The notes under the pieces are model-generated. The model was not told where the DNA came from. It saw only the letters and a list, made by a program, of their open reading frames with translations, and ran no database searches. Positions 10,506 through 22,133 of a stretch of DNA of 64,000 nt are shown piece by piece. Source of the DNA: Breviolum minutum Mf 1.05b.01 (lineage: Eukaryota > Sar > Dinophyceae > Suessiales > Symbiodiniaceae); the NCBI GenBank assembly GCA_000507305.1, contig DF241111.1, positions 1 through 64,000 of the forward strand, written 5' to 3'. Every line of letters starts with the position of its first letter. Position 1 is the stretch's first letter. The translations under genes and the position numbers were made by a program.

Positions 10506-11144
10506 GCTGGTTAAAAATGCCTTAGGATCGAAGCCACTGCCAGAGGTGCTACAAAGAATCTATTCGTATCAATCCACCAGAGAACTAACCTATCCCCTTT
10601 TACGCCGGCACCTCTTTGAGGAAGGCATGATTTTCCCAACTTCCCGTTTGGTGGGGATGATAAATGTATCCCTTCCAAACCGAAGGTATCCACCTACGTC
10701 CAAAAAAATCCTGTACCAAAGGGGGATGATCTCAACCCAAAGCAAAACAAGAAAATTCGATGCCTTGATGGGAGAAAGTTCCCTAAAAGAAGTCTTATAT
10801 CTTGCCACACCAATCCCTGAAAATCCGGAAGTTGCGCCCCCCCCCCCCCCGAAATGAGGTGATTTTGTATGGTGTGGAGTTTCAAGCTAAAGCTTCACTT
10901 GTCGAGATTTGCACCTTTTTTTGGGGGAAATAGTGCATCCCAATATAACTTTTTTCAAATCAAAAGATTTACCCCCCCAAAAACTAACATGTACAGTAAC
11001 CCCAAAATTGATGGTTTGGTTCGCTGTATTTCCTCTTATCTGGTTGACATCTTCAGGTTCCATATGTTGGTTTTCAGGAGTGTATATACTCAGATTCCCA
11101 TGGGTTTTTGTATATAAACACATGTCCCTGATCTTGATTCCCAG

Positions 11145-11204
11145 GTCTTGGAGGAATTGGATATGATGAAGATTGGCAGCCTTACTGTCCTATCACCTGG
11201 GCAG
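11145..11204 (+). CDS. exon, gene A
   Basis: Twenty codons, VLEELDMMKIGSLTVLSPGQ, between a pyrimidine-rich acceptor (TTGATTCCCAG) and a GTTCCG donor, phase 0 at both ends. Confidence 0.7.
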
Positions 11205-11936
11205 GTTCCGAACAAAACATGGGGAGATTCACTACATCCGGAAATGGATCTGGATCACCCATGACCCATAAGATTAATGGGACGATTGTACGTATATTTA
11301 CCGATCCATGGATGGTTGATTTCTATGGTTTTTTGTAGGTAAATATTCGAAAAAAATGATCCTATGGGTGATGTTACTAGTGATTTGCCAAAAACCCTCC
11401 AAAAAAAACGAGTCCATATCTTTCCTTGGGAAACTCATCCCTTTGAAAATACGAAATGGAGAGGGGGATATGTGATCGTCGTTCCCCTGCAAGTCTATGT
11501 CCATTCTCCGCACACCTTCATTTGTGATGCTTCGAGGTGGGTCCCGTTCATCTCAAACCCTAATGTTATCCCCCTCAAAAAAAAGGAAAACACAACGTCC
11601 CGGCAAAGCACCAGCTGCACAGACCCCTCTTGTTGTTTTTTTTGGTGGAAGGTGCATGGCCATCACCAACAGAAAGTCGATTTGATTGATTGATTGATGT
11701 GAGTTCCTTCAAGTTTCATTGACGTGGGCCACATGTTTCAAAATTAGGGGACACCCTCAACAGATGCGCTCTTTTTGTTGAAAGAAACTCAAGGGATTTT
11801 TGGGAGGTCTCTCATGTTGGGACATGTCACCGGACCTACGGACCTGAATCACCCCCCCAAAAAACAAATGCTGCGGTTTTTTTCATACGTGTCGTTTTTT
11901 TGTTTCGGAATTATGACGTCATAGATGTCATAAATG

Positions 11937-12050
11937 TTGATGGTTCAGAAATCCGGCTATCCAGTTGAGGTAGATAGTTTATCCCATTAGTTGCCAGGTT
12001 TTATGTCCCATCCCTGGTGGTTGTTTGGGATTTCTGAACCATCCACAGTA
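11937..12050. mobile_element. family A element
   Basis: Full-length copy: GTTGATGGTTCAGAAATCC on the left is mirrored by GGATTTCTGAACCATCCACAG (without its final base) and followed by TA. Confidence 0.85.
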
Positions 12051-12468
12051 GTACTTTGCCCCATGAAACTTGGTTTGAAGCAGGTCGCCTTTATCTCCCC
12101 CATGGGATCTCATGGTGTGTGGGTGCCATCAGTACAGAAGACTCTCGGAAAAAAGTGCTGAGTGATAGAACGGTGGGCCATCTACCAAAGGTGACAACAC
12201 TTTGAATGTGATGAATGTGTTGAAGGTGTTGTTTTAAGGATTCTACCATAAGAAGTCACCACTACAAAGTCACCATTTGGAAGAACAGATGTTTTTTGTT
12301 TAATCCAACCATCTTCAAAACAAATTCTACCCATGAGTATAGGTCCTAGCATGTTTTTTTTTTTTTTCCGAGATGTATTCACCCACTTCCGGTGCAAAAT
12401 CTGTGGGTTCGTGGTAATCGATCTCCCCAACAAAATCCAGGGAGATGAGCCCACGTTTTGTTCAACAG

Positions 12469-12597
12469 GTTTTTTACCCCGTAACACCTCATGCCGAATT
12501 GGTTGAATCAGTTTTGTTTGGCAAGCAATTTGGAAGTCTGGGCTCTTCCGGAATGACAGGGAGGATTTTGTTTGAAAACAGAAATCCCACAAAGTCA
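12469..12597 (+). CDS. exon, gene A
   Basis: From TTCAACAG the phase-0 frame reads VFYPVTPHAELVESVLFGKQ and continues to FENRNPTKS before a GTTGCC donor. A GTCAGT site 4 bp earlier would change the phase. Confidence 0.55.
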
Positions 12598-13143
12598 GTT
12601 GCCGGTTGCAATCAAGAAGTTTCTAGCCGCTTTTTCTAGATCTCTAGAGGGTATTTCAGTGTTACCCCTATAGATATGATTAAACTGAGACTGGGAGGGT
12701 TATAACTGCAAGGTTGATATTAATTACCAAGTTTCAAACATATGAGATCAGGGCTTCTACACAGCACCATAATAGTGGCATCTTCAGAGATGCCGTGCAG
12801 GCCTAGGAGTTGTTAGGTGTTTTTTAGTTTCAATATAGTTTGATTTTTTCATGTTTTAATGATCATCCCTATGTGGTGGGGAAGGTCCCCTGCTTGACCT
12901 GGTTCTTGCTTATCATTCTTTTTCTGTGCTCAAAGATGAGTTAAACTCACAACTTGTTGTTAATAATTTGGGCAAAGGATTTTGAATGACCTCCCTTGGT
13001 TGCCACATTTATCAAATCGGGTTGCATATGATAAAAGACGAAAAACTCCCAAAAAAAAGGGCCTGAACATTTGGGGGATTCCAAGGTGAATTGCTTAGTA
13101 GTCAGTCCTTTATCCAGATATATCATCAAATCCCAAGTTATAT

Positions 13144-13244
13144 GGATGTTTCCGAAAATAGGGGTACCCCCAAATCATCCATTTCAATAGGGTTTTCCAT
13201 GATAAACCATCCATTTTGGGGTACCCCTATTTTTGGAAACACCC
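13144..13244. mobile_element. family B palindromic element
   Basis: Near-perfect inverted repeat: TGTTTCCGAAAATAGGGGTA on the left and TACCCCTATTTTTGGAAACA on the right, with ATCCATTT repeated in the loop. Flanked by TA-rich sequence. Confidence 0.85.
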
Positions 13245-13393
13245 AGATATCATCAAAATCCCAAGTTGGCAGAATGTTGGCATATGCCTATAGGGAAAAG
13301 ATAAAAAAAAAACAATACACCCTGAAAAAAAAAGAGTTTGAGATTCTCAACTTGAAAAAGAAGAAGTTTCCTGTACCCTTGGACCCCAACAAC

Positions 13394-13476
13394 CCATGGG
13401 AAAATGAAGGGTTTTAAACCCCCAATATATGGGTTATAACCCCTAAAAATGAAGGTTTTGGGTTCCCATGGTATAA
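13394..13476. repeat. family H palindrome
   Basis: CCCATGGGAAAATGAAGGGT ... GGTTCCCATGG with the core CCCAATATATGGGTTATAA. The same core recurs at 38700-38783. Confidence 0.7.
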
Positions 13477-13963
13477 ATCTGGAGGTCAAAAATGCCATTG
13501 GCTCATCATGGGTTAACACGTCGCCATGGTATGGACATCGGACGCTCCCCTACCTTCGTTAAAATGGTTGAACTCTTAAACCTTTGTTTCTGTGGGAAAT
13601 TGTGGAGTCCTACATACATCTGATCAAATTATAGCGACCTCACACGACCTCACCCAAAAAAAGCATGTGGCTAAGGAAGCGAAATCCCATTAATGTCCAG
13701 AAGTGATTAATAACCCCCCTCCGCGCCTTTATTTACTTTCCGCTTTATTTATCACTTGAGGGAGTGAGCTCACTTTATTTACTACCACTTTACTAATCAT
13801 TTCTCAATATAAATCCATTTGGCCAGATACATCATATGAACAGGTAGAGTTTTCACTCAGCTCTGGGTTTGGTAAGCTATGCGACAGGGGAAATCCAGGG
13901 GATTTGAAGCACACCAAAGGTACGGTAGTCCCTTAAAACCAATACAGCCCAAGTTGACTTTAG

Positions 13964-14023
13964 TGGTGGGTTCTAAGAGATCTAGCCCAGCCAGTAGAAA
14001 ATCGAGTTGTCAACTTTTCCGAA
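13964..14023 (+). CDS. exon, gene A
   Basis: Twenty codons, WWVLRDLAQPVENRVVNFSE, after TTGACTTTAG and before GTGATC. Phase 0 at both ends and in frame with both neighbours. Confidence 0.6.
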
Positions 14024-14413
14024 GTGATCAAGTTTTCTTGCTGATCCTAGCTGTTAGTTGGTGATAGTTTCGGGTCATATTTGGTGATTTTGACACATTT
14101 TGACCCTGGATTTTGGCTTCTTTCCCGAGTCAACCTCCGCGGAAAACCCTCAGGAATACTGCGATTCCTAGCTTCCAGGTGTCGGTGATACGTGCCGCTG
14201 AAATCTTTTTGAGACCTGGAACTGTTGAGTCAATAAAACTGTTGAATCTGTTGACTGGTGGTTTTTGGAGTTTTGAGAATCTATTGTAGTGAACTTAGTG
14301 AAGTATAGGTTGATGATATCACGTCTTGTTTTTGTTTCCGCCGGTTTACTAAGTGGTTTTTTCTGCGTTGAAAGCTTTTTTTGGCGGACAGAAACAGGTG
14401 AGTTTAGCAACAG

Positions 14414-14569
14414 TTCCACTCAGATTATCAGTCATGCATCCCAGTGTCAAGGGTGATAAGAATCAGATTCTGCCAACGCTACCACCCCTGCCGTTCCTTC
14501 TTAAGGAAGCCGCTAATGGAACAGCTGAAGAAACGCTTGCGACAAGATGATTGGAAGAATGTCATGCAG
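14414..14569 (+). CDS. exon, gene A
   Basis: Fifty-two codons, phase 0 to 0, beginning FHSDYQSCIPVSRVIRIRFC and ending in a basic helix (LMEQLKKRLRQDDWKNVMQ) at a GTGTGC donor. A second frame is also open; this one is chosen because it chains with both neighbours. Confidence 0.6.
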
Positions 14570-14876
14570 GTGTGCATTGTGCACCAATTTGGGGTGGTTG
14601 ACTGATGATGGTACTGTTGTTAAGTTGAGGGGAAAGTTTCCGAAAAGAATGGCTTGTCTATATAACTATATGAGGGTTTCGCAAAAATCCTTATCACAAA
14701 GTTTAGATTACTGTGTGATATTTTTGTTTTGGTTGAAGATTTACAAGTTACTTATGAAGCGGGCCCCAACCTAAATTAGGCAAAACTGCAAGGCAGCGCT
14801 AGGTCTGCGGTAGGCCTGCGCTAGGCAATGTCCAGTAACATACGTACGTATATTCATACAGTATCCAGCCGCACCC

Positions 14877-15040
14877 TGGTCTGAGAGTTCCGGGGAGGAG
14901 CGCCAGCAGCACCACCACCACCAGCCGCAACTCCAGCACCGCCAGCCTCCACACCAACACAACAAGGACTCAGCAGCCACGACCAGCCAGCGCTGACCAG
15001 AACCACCAGCATCATCACCAGCAGCACAACTTACATACCA
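14877..15040. repeat. CAC/CAG-rich low-complexity stretch
   Basis: Imperfect (CAC)n and CAGCA-rich DNA followed by a GC-rich piece with inverted GCGCTAGC units near 15080-15115. No convincing exon is seen from 14570 to 15756. Confidence 0.6.
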
Positions 15041-15756
15041 CTTGTGCGTATGACATGACTTTGTCAGCTCCGGGCGCGTTTTCGCGCGCTAGCTCCGCGC
15101 TAGCAATGCGCTAGCACGAATCTCCGAAAAAGACCATGGTCCCATCATGCGACTTGATCAACGGAGCCATGAAATGTCAGGAAGCTGTGTGTTCCACAAG
15201 ATAGAAATGTGACAAACTTGCAAGTAGGAAGACAGGCAGGAAGTTCATACAGCAACGAAGGAGTGCAAAACAAAAGAGGGTGGTTTGCAGTGCTACGGAT
15301 GGCAGCAGCAGTGCATGGCAGCACAGTGCGTCCAAGTGAAGCTAAAAAGGTCCGCGCTAGTGAAAATACCACACAAAGACTTGATCTTATTAAGATTTTG
15401 CACATGTGGAGGGATGAGCCCAAAATGAAAGAGTTATAAGGCGGGCCCCAACGTAAACACGAATTATCACACAACTCCGGAAACAACATTTCGAGAAAAC
15501 CTCATATGTATATAATACAAGAAGATGCTGATGCAACTGGATGCTATTGGGTAGCATCATTGATTATACTGCCAAGACAGTAGTAGATTGGAAAGCTTGG
15601 CTGTTGATCACTTTCGCTAAAGTCTTAGGCCCCTGGAAGGCTAACAACAAATCGCAGGCCCCTTAAAACTTAAAAGATGCCAAGACAATGAAAGAAACCT
15701 TGCACCAGCAAGAAATAGTTTAGCCGACTATTTACAAGAGATTCTTTACATCACAG

Positions 15757-15972
15757 GTGGTGATGACACGAATTCTAAACCATCAACAGTGCAAATCCTT
15801 TTGCTTCTGTGAAAGGCCGGGCTTTTGTTCCCTGCACCTGCATCCCTTCCCAGAATGGTTTTTGAAGGAAAGTAACGGCCAAAGAGTGGTATTTGCAAAC
15901 AATGAGATCCTTTCATTTTTGAGCAATGGGAGATTTACACATGATTCCTACATGGAGAAGAATGCTTACACA
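15757..15972 (+). CDS. long exon with Cys/His-rich part, gene A
   Basis: A 72-codon phase-0 exon after ACATCACAG and before GTGATG. The first third is Cys-rich (CKSFCFCERPGFCSLHLHPF), followed by a globular-looking stretch with SNGQRVVFANNEILSFLSNG. It is the largest exon of the chain. The Cys/His spacing suggests metal binding, but it matches no zinc-binding family I can name. Confidence 0.6.
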
Positions 15973-16244
15973 GTGATGGATGGAGCAATTTGTTAACTTG
16001 CAAGGCATCATATTGGGAGATGTCGGGGGGGTTCCCTTGCGCTCTCCCCCAACAAAAACCATGAAAAATCCGACGAAACAGTTTGAAAGAAAACACAGAT
16101 CTTCCCCAAATACCTCGCTAGATCTTTTGGAAGATACCAGAAACCATCCAGAAACCACCATTGTTTGGGTGTCATTTTTGAGGAGGCCAAACCCAGTGAT
16201 ATTTCAGGCAATTTTTTTTTGTTGGTTGATCTGGGGGATCATGA

Positions 16245-16372
16245 TACTGTTGATGGTTCAGAAATCCGGTAAAGTCACCAGTTGAGGGAAAGGTGGTTTA
16301 TCCCACTATTTCCAAGGTTTTATACATCCCAGGCCAGGTGGTTGTTTAGGATTTCTGAACCATCAACCGTAG
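16245..16372. mobile_element. family A element, TA-flanked
   Basis: TA-CTGTTGATGGTTCAG to CTGAACCATCAACCG-TA, with the usual core. Confidence 0.85.
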
Positions 16373-16494
16373 CAAAAACCATGATGACTTGGGAGTCGCG
16401 AAATCCACGGCTTCCATCACTCAAGCGTCCCAGGTGATGCCTGAGGAGAGACGTGGTTTCTTTTTCAGTTGGGGGAAGGTGTGACAAGTGCACA

Positions 16495-16632
16495 TTGAGC
16501 AAATGAGAAAAGGGCCCCTGGTTGTTTAGGGTATATAGATGTATATAGGGGTTTAAAAATTACACAGTCAAATGGTGATTCTTGATTATTTCATAAACGA
16601 TGAAATAAGGATCCCGTCATTAAACAACCAGT
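16495..16632. repeat. family C element
   Basis: GAGCAAATGAGAAAAGGGCC, GGTTGTTTAGGGTATATAG, then an inner hairpin TTTCATAAACGATGAAAT and ATTAAACAACCAGTA. Compare 55011-55192. Confidence 0.75.
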
Positions 16633-16890
16633 AGTAAGGCAATTTGTTTTCCGTATCTCACATGAGTTCCGATGCGATACCCCCAAAACCAGGATGGCCA
16701 GTAGCAAGTAAAGGTTTAGGTTTGGATTCCCGAGCTTAAGAAAATCCGGATGGCATTCCTGGCATCCTGGTTTTTTTGGAAATCCCAGGATATGGAGAAT
16801 CTGGAAGATGAGACACCTTTAGAGGCTATTGAACGATGTCATCGTTTTTGGTCTTATCATCTCCAACATCAAGTTGAATGTTAAATATGA

Positions 16891-17005
16891 TACTGTTGAC
16901 GGCTGAAATCCGGCTATCCAGTTGAGGTTGATAGTTTTACCCCATTATTTACGAGGTTTTAACACCATCCCAGGTGGTTGTTTAGGATTTCTTTCATCAA
17001 CAGTA
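16891..17005. mobile_element. family A element, TA-flanked
   Basis: TA-CTGTTGACGGCTGAAATCC to TTTCATCAACAG-TA. The right arm keeps GGTGGTTGTTTAGGATTTC. Confidence 0.85.
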
Positions 17006-17401
17006 TGAGATCGATTTCAAGTTGTTTGTTTTTGTTGGATTCATTTATCAAGTTAGTAAAACAGAACCTAATTTCCACTAGCTTTTTGAAGGTTAACTCT
17101 AGACCCCGGAGTTCAGCGTGGAAAAAAGTGGACATCCATATCATGTCTAGTAAAAGTTGGGATGTTCCCGCATCAAAAGCAGGATGCAAACGTGGCAAAT
17201 TAAGGATTAGGTGAGGATCCTGGATCAGCCTACACATGTAATAATCCTTGGCTGCTGGGAGTTTAGGGGGCTCATTCCAATATGATAATATGAAGAATTT
17301 ATTGAATTTGTTCTGTATCAACGGGGTGTCATTGTTTTGTTGTACAGTATCATCAAATTATATCATATGACTCAATGTTATGATGTTCGATGTGGTTGCA
17401 G

Positions 17402-17443
17402 AAGTATCCTTCTGTTGAGGTACTCAGTTTGCCACACGCACAG
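17402..17443 (+). CDS. exon with GC donor, gene A
   Basis: Fourteen codons, KYPSVEVLSLPHAQ, between GGTTGCAG and a GCAAAC donor, phase 0 at both ends. Confidence 0.65.
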
Positions 17444-17521
17444 GCAAACAAATCTTGAGCCATTACATCCGTGGTGTGTCGGATCCACAAAATCAATGCT
17501 GCCTTTGTTGCACAACCGAAG

Positions 17522-17650
17522 AAAAAATCTAAAGAAAATCTGGAAAATCAAGCATCAGTTTTTCGCATACAGAAAATTCCGCAAACAAAAGTTGAACTCA
17601 AAAAATACAAGATTGGACATATTCCCATAGGCCATAGAATCAATGTATGG
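17522..17650 (+). CDS. exon, gene A
   Basis: Forty-three codons, phase 0 to 0, beginning KKSKENLENQASVFRIQKIP and ending HIPIGHRINVW at a GTATGT donor. Lys-rich. Confidence 0.7.
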
Positions 17651-17777
17651 GTATGTTCACCCACATTTCGTTGATTTGTTATAGGATCAATGTAGATTTT
17701 TTTCGGATTAAAAAAAACGAACTGCCATAAAAACTGATCGATCTGAGTCATGGGATGTCTTCCAGAACCCCTGGTAG

Positions 17778-17861
17778 GAGCTGGAAAGATATGAGATGTT
17801 CAAGGAATTTCAGTCACAACTGCGTGAACGCCTCCAGCTGAGCATGGAGGAAACGGGTGAA
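17778..17861 (+). CDS. exon encoding a coiled-coil-like helix, gene A
   Basis: After CTGGTAG the frame reads ELERYEMFKEFQSQLRERLQ and ends MEETGE at a GTTTCT donor. The heptad-like spacing of Leu, Phe and Met suggests a helix or coiled coil. A later donor (GTGATG at 17882) would extend it by six codons but break the phase. Confidence 0.7.
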
Positions 17862-18345
17862 GTTTCTGCAGGGCCTGCAGGGTGATGGCCTCCAGGGTTA
17901 TGTCCAGGTTGGTTACCCCCGAAGCATTTTCCATATTGAAGGGATGGATAATATGTACAGTAAACCCTATAACTTACTGGACCTCTCTGCAGCTAATTTT
18001 TTTTGATGGGGGTCATGTTTTTTTGTGGTTGGGGTTGGTTGGTTCCAAATTGCCTCAAGCAAAAATGCACAGATGGATTGGTTGTTTGATGGATTTGTTG
18101 GTTTCAATTCCTGGCCATTTCTAACTTGTTATGTGTTTTTTTGGGTGGGGTTCCTAATTTGGAGGCACCAGGCACTGTACTGGTGATGTTGTTTTTCTTC
18201 AAATGGTGTAATCCTAGTGGTTTTCAGTTTTTCTTCAAATGGTGTAATCCTAGATACGTGATTTTTGTACGTGTGATGAGAACGTGTCCTACAAACGCGT
18301 GTGGCGTTTGGGTCACCATCGAATTGAAAGTTGGACATTTTGCAG

Positions 18346-18385
18346 AATCCTTGCACATTCCTGGCTTGCCTGGAGCTGAGAACAC
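18346..18385 (+). CDS. exon, gene A
   Basis: Forty bases between TTTTGCAG and a GTAGTG donor. NPCTFLACLELRT is the frame that fits both neighbouring phases; SLHIPGLPGAENT is the alternative. Confidence 0.45.
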
Positions 18386-19022
18386 GTAGTGACAGTGGCA
18401 GGAAACAATGAGATGCCTGAAAATGCGGGACTGACATAACATCCAAAAGCGAACCGGTGCTTAGTATGGAAAATAGATTAATAATGGTTCAGGAATCTCA
18501 ATGTGATTCAATAAAAAGATGGTCATTCCCCTCATATCCAAAAAAAGCATGGCACCAGCCAAAAAAGCACATGTCACAGCTTCTTTGCAGCAGTGCCACT
18601 GGAAGAATACATAGAACACCAAATCTATCAATGTTGAGATGATTTGGCATGCAGGGATCGTCTAAGAATTACTCCGGCGTAGACAATTTCATAGTCTGTT
18701 CGTATTCCAGGATGATTGTATATTTTATAGACCATAGACACTGTAGACCCCCCAAACTTATTCACACGGACACCCCCAAAAAAAACAAAAATCCCGGGAG
18801 ATTGGTAAATTCGTCTCTTCGTCCATTCATTGAATTTTCAGGATGTGAAATATCCGTGTAATTGAACAACCTAGATACCCAACAATATAAATGCTTTATA
18901 TAACATATTATCCATATATTCAAAAGAAAGAATACCTATACAAATCCATCATCATTGTGGAAAAACCTCCCCCCAAAACTTTTCCAAAACCCCATCTCAG
19001 CTGGAAAACTTGGAGTCTCCAG

Positions 19023-19117
19023 GATTGGAGCTGGATGACAAAATTATACCTTCGCGAAAGATCAATGAGAAGCAAAAATTCTTCGGAACGCTCCGAGGTC
19101 CGTGGGGTGAATGCACT
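19023..19117 (+). CDS. last recognised exon of gene A
   Basis: Starts after GTCTCCAG, reads LELDDKIIPSRKINEKQKFF and ends GTLRGPWGECT at a consensus GTGAGT donor, phase 0. The next exon was not found, so the 3' end of gene A is unknown. Confidence 0.65.
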
Positions 19118-21173
19118 GTGAGTCGGGCTGTGGGTCCAGGTGGATATTCCTTAACCAAAAATTGATGAAAGGTGAAAGGTTGCGCTGAACTGGTGTTTTG
19201 GGTGGGTGTTGGTAGTTGAAGATGTACAGTATTTCCGATTGAACATGGGGATTTTCCAATGTCATCTTAGGTTTCCTGCGTTTTCACCGGTGGAAGTCTG
19301 AAAAAAAATCGTGGTTCCTGGTTAGATCGATATCATGTTTGACCTTTGAAGTATTTTTTTTTTGGGGGGGGGTGTTATATTTATATATTATATACCTGCT
19401 AAACAAAAAACAGAAATTAGTATGTAAAATGTTGCATTTTAGGGTCTGCCCTAGAAATTACCGTTTGAAACCGTTCGAAACCGCCGTTCAGACTTGAAAT
19501 TCGTGACATAATGTGGTAATAACCACTTACTTGGCATTGCACTTGATATTACCAGGTTTCAGGTTTAAGAGGTAGATGTTTCACTTCTGGAACATTGGTG
19601 AAGATGATTGAAGAGCCCATTTTGAGGAACATTGTTTTGTGGGTTGAAGCTTGAAATCGAAGCTATGGAAAGAGAAGACGTTTGTTGGAAACCACCCGCC
19701 AACTAATGCAAACATCAGTTGAAAATGGTTGGGTCCAACCGCATTAAACCATCATACTTAGGGAATCTTAGGGAGATGACAGCAACATGAAAGACCCATA
19801 AATAGCTTAGCTCTCAACCTTGAACTCCAGATGCTACCCACCGGAGGTGAAAAGGGAGCCCCTTCCACAGACTGTTGAACTGACTCTACCTATGTGACGT
19901 TGTGCACCTGATGGGCTATGCAATACCTTTCACAGTTTCAAAAAGAAGATGTTGTAGAATTTTCCTTAAGGGAATGCCTCCCAATATGCCAGTGGCAAAT
20001 GAGGAGGTTTAGGCTTAGGCACTCCCCCCCAACCAAATCCCATGAAATTCCCAAGGTGATAAAAACGCATGTTGGGAAGGTTGTTTCGTATCCCCCCAAG
20101 CCAAAAAAAAATCGTACCACCCATTTTTTCTTCTCATTGAAAATCTCACCCAACATTCACTAAGTCGGGAAGTCGGGAAACTTCAACCCTCCAACCCTCC
20201 CAGTGGATCTCCCTACCGTAGGAGTCGAGTTCCAGTAGCTGAGAACCAAAAAATCCAGTCCGAGCTTGATGCATTGATTGGGATGAGGTTGGGATGAATT
20301 ATGTGGGGGGAAAGGATGGAAAAGGTGTGTTGTTTTTTTTGGGGTGATGGAGTCAGGGATATTTTTCGTGGGAAGGATGGATTTGTTTGGGTTGGTCGGG
20401 TTGGTTGGTCTGTTGGTTGGTAGGCATGTTGTGGGGATGACTTAGATATACTTAGATGATTTTTTTTGGAGTTTTGGAATTGAAGATGGATAAGACGAAC
20501 CGGAAATGGCATGAAATGCAGATTGGGATCCGAAAGACCTAGAATGTATAATACTCACATCCCAAATGGTATCCTAAATGTTCGATCATTGACATTACAT
20601 CAACATGGGCCGAGTCGAAATGGTTTGGTGGAATAAACTTTTATTGTTGATGTCAGGTGGAGCAGAGTGTTGTTGTTTTACAATGTTAAAACCGGCTTTC
20701 CAATGGTTGAATAGTTCCAATGTCCAGTAACTTTCGTATAACTTCTGCTTTGAATCCATGGTGTCCAAGATGGATCAAGTTGACAAGCTCATATCGACAA
20801 CATTCAGGGATTGGTGGTTGTCCCATTTTATCCCTTCAGATGCGACAAAAATATAAATTTGCCACAGTGGGAAATAAAAAGGCTTACAGTTAAGTTGCTT
20901 GGGGGGAATCACCGTTCCGAGGCAATGAAAAATATAATATGATCCTGGTGGTGAGGATTGCACCCTCAAGATGTGATGATTCCATCTTCAAACTGGGTAC
21001 TGAACTTCAGGAGGGAACTAACTAATATCTCCTACCCAGATCTACCATTCAGCACTTTTGAGTCGATGATTTTCCGAACTTCTCGTTTGGTGGGATTCCT
21101 TTTAGTTTTTGTGTCTTTTTGGGTAGCACTCATCCCAACCCATCCCCAAATCTGTCCCAACCCCCATTTTCAG
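19118..21173. other. 2 kb with no supported gene
   Basis: A+T-rich intron-like DNA with G runs near 19360 and 20305. The open frames are short and lack paired splice sites. Confidence 0.6.
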
Positions 21174-21341
21174 GCGAAGCCTCCAGTTTCGGCGGTCGAA
21201 GCGTCTTTGCGTTTTGGGTCGGCGAAGTGCACTGTGCCGCCCAGGGGCTTTTGCTGGAGCACTGCCAGGGGAGCGCTGTTCCTGGAACTCCTTCGCTGTC
21301 CCCGCAAGCGCAATGTTTCGGGCAGGCAATTGCGCATCTGA
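21174..21341 (+). CDS. candidate GC-rich exon, frame ambiguous
   Basis: A 168-bp GC-rich segment between CCATTTTCAG and a consensus GTAAGT donor is open in three frames except for a stop at the very end of one. Only the frame ending in a split Glu codon joins in phase to the exon at 22047. Confidence 0.4.
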   Translation, partial: AKPPVSAVEASLRFGSAKCTVPPRGFCWSTARGALFLELLRCPRKRNVSGRQLRI

Positions 21342-22030
21342 GTAAGTTGGAGTTGCAATTCCTGCCTGAGAACCTTCAAGCGCTCGGAGGCTTAGAATTC
21401 CGAGACTCGTCGCATCGTGAGGTCACTGCTTTTAGCCCGGCCGTTCACGCAAGAAGCTGAAGACAAGCTGTCGGCGCCATACCGGCACCTGGCTGTATAA
21501 GGCCTGTGCTGGGCGTTTCGAGTCTTTGCCGACGCCCCTCCAGGAGAAAAGCAGGCACGTCATTCTTGATGCGGGCCATCCGAGTCCACTGAGCAATGAT
21601 CGACAGTGGAAGGGATGCAAAGCGAAGCAGGACCTGTGGTGCTTCAGGGACAGCCTGTGACGTGGATGGTTTTGCATGGTTCCCTAGCTGGCAAGAACAG
21701 ATAAGAATTGGCTATGTTGGCGGCCTTGAATGCTTTTCTGGAAGGAAGAGCTCCGACTGTGGCCAGACTGTGACAGCGTGGTTCAAACGCACATGGTCAA
21801 AGCATGGTGTGTGATGCAAGAGGGTTGCGAGGGAGCGCGTTGTAGGTTTTGTTTGTTTGTTTTGTCCCATTGCCCAGAAGCTTCCTGTACACAGATGAGC
21901 TTCGCAATGCCACAGCAACCACGACATCCAGAGTGTGATCGCGACCTTGGCACACTGCTGCATGGTGCTGCGACCGTGGCGGTTGCGTGGTCTCTTATCT
22001 TGATGAAGCAAGCGACCAACCGTTGATCAA
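21174..22030. other. GC-rich island
   Basis: About 850 bp clearly richer in G+C than the flanks, with overlapping open frames at 21119-21460 and 21436-21660 and another up to 22026. It contains no recognisable palindromic element. It may be an exon plus unusual intron, or a decayed insertion derived from processed coding sequence. Confidence 0.5.
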
Positions 22031-22046
22031 CATGAAGATCTTGAAG

Positions 22047-22133
22047 ATGGCCCAAGCTCAGTGAAGATGAGGAAAAACAACAGATGCGGATGGATTTGGA
22101 GCTGCAAAGAAATGCTTCCAAGACATGTTGTGG
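22047..22133 (+). CDS. first recognised exon, gene B
   Basis: Reads WPKLSEDEEKQQMRMDLELQ, an acidic amphipathic helix, and ends at a GTGCAC donor in a phase that fits the exon at 22739. Confidence 0.55.

Larger units (their letters stand above)
791..19117 (+). other. gene A span (unrecognised multi-exon protein)
   Basis: I do not recognise this protein. Some 25 candidate exons of 40-220 bp, all on the + strand, lie here. From 9962 to 19117 eleven consecutive exons join with compatible intron phases, almost all phase 0, which is hard to get by chance and supports a single transcript. The deduced protein is soluble with no obvious membrane segment: a Cys- and His-containing stretch (15757-15972), a basic Lys-rich part (17522-17650), then a charged helix likely to form a coiled coil (17778-17861). 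Exons before 9 kb do not all chain and may belong to this gene or to another one. Neither terminus was identified. Introns carry copies of element families A-H. Confidence 0.5.

Noticed and set aside
10453..10857. 134-residue + frame (MQENLSSCQKN...)
   Set aside because: It overlaps, in another frame, the short phase-0 exon at 10446-10505 that chains with its neighbours, and it ends in a C-run artefact. The segment near 10630-10655 resembles 21068-21094 and may be repeat-derived.
19095..19117. GPWGEC as the start of a thrombospondin type 1 repeat
   Set aside because: The cysteines and arginines that should follow were not found in any phase-compatible exon.
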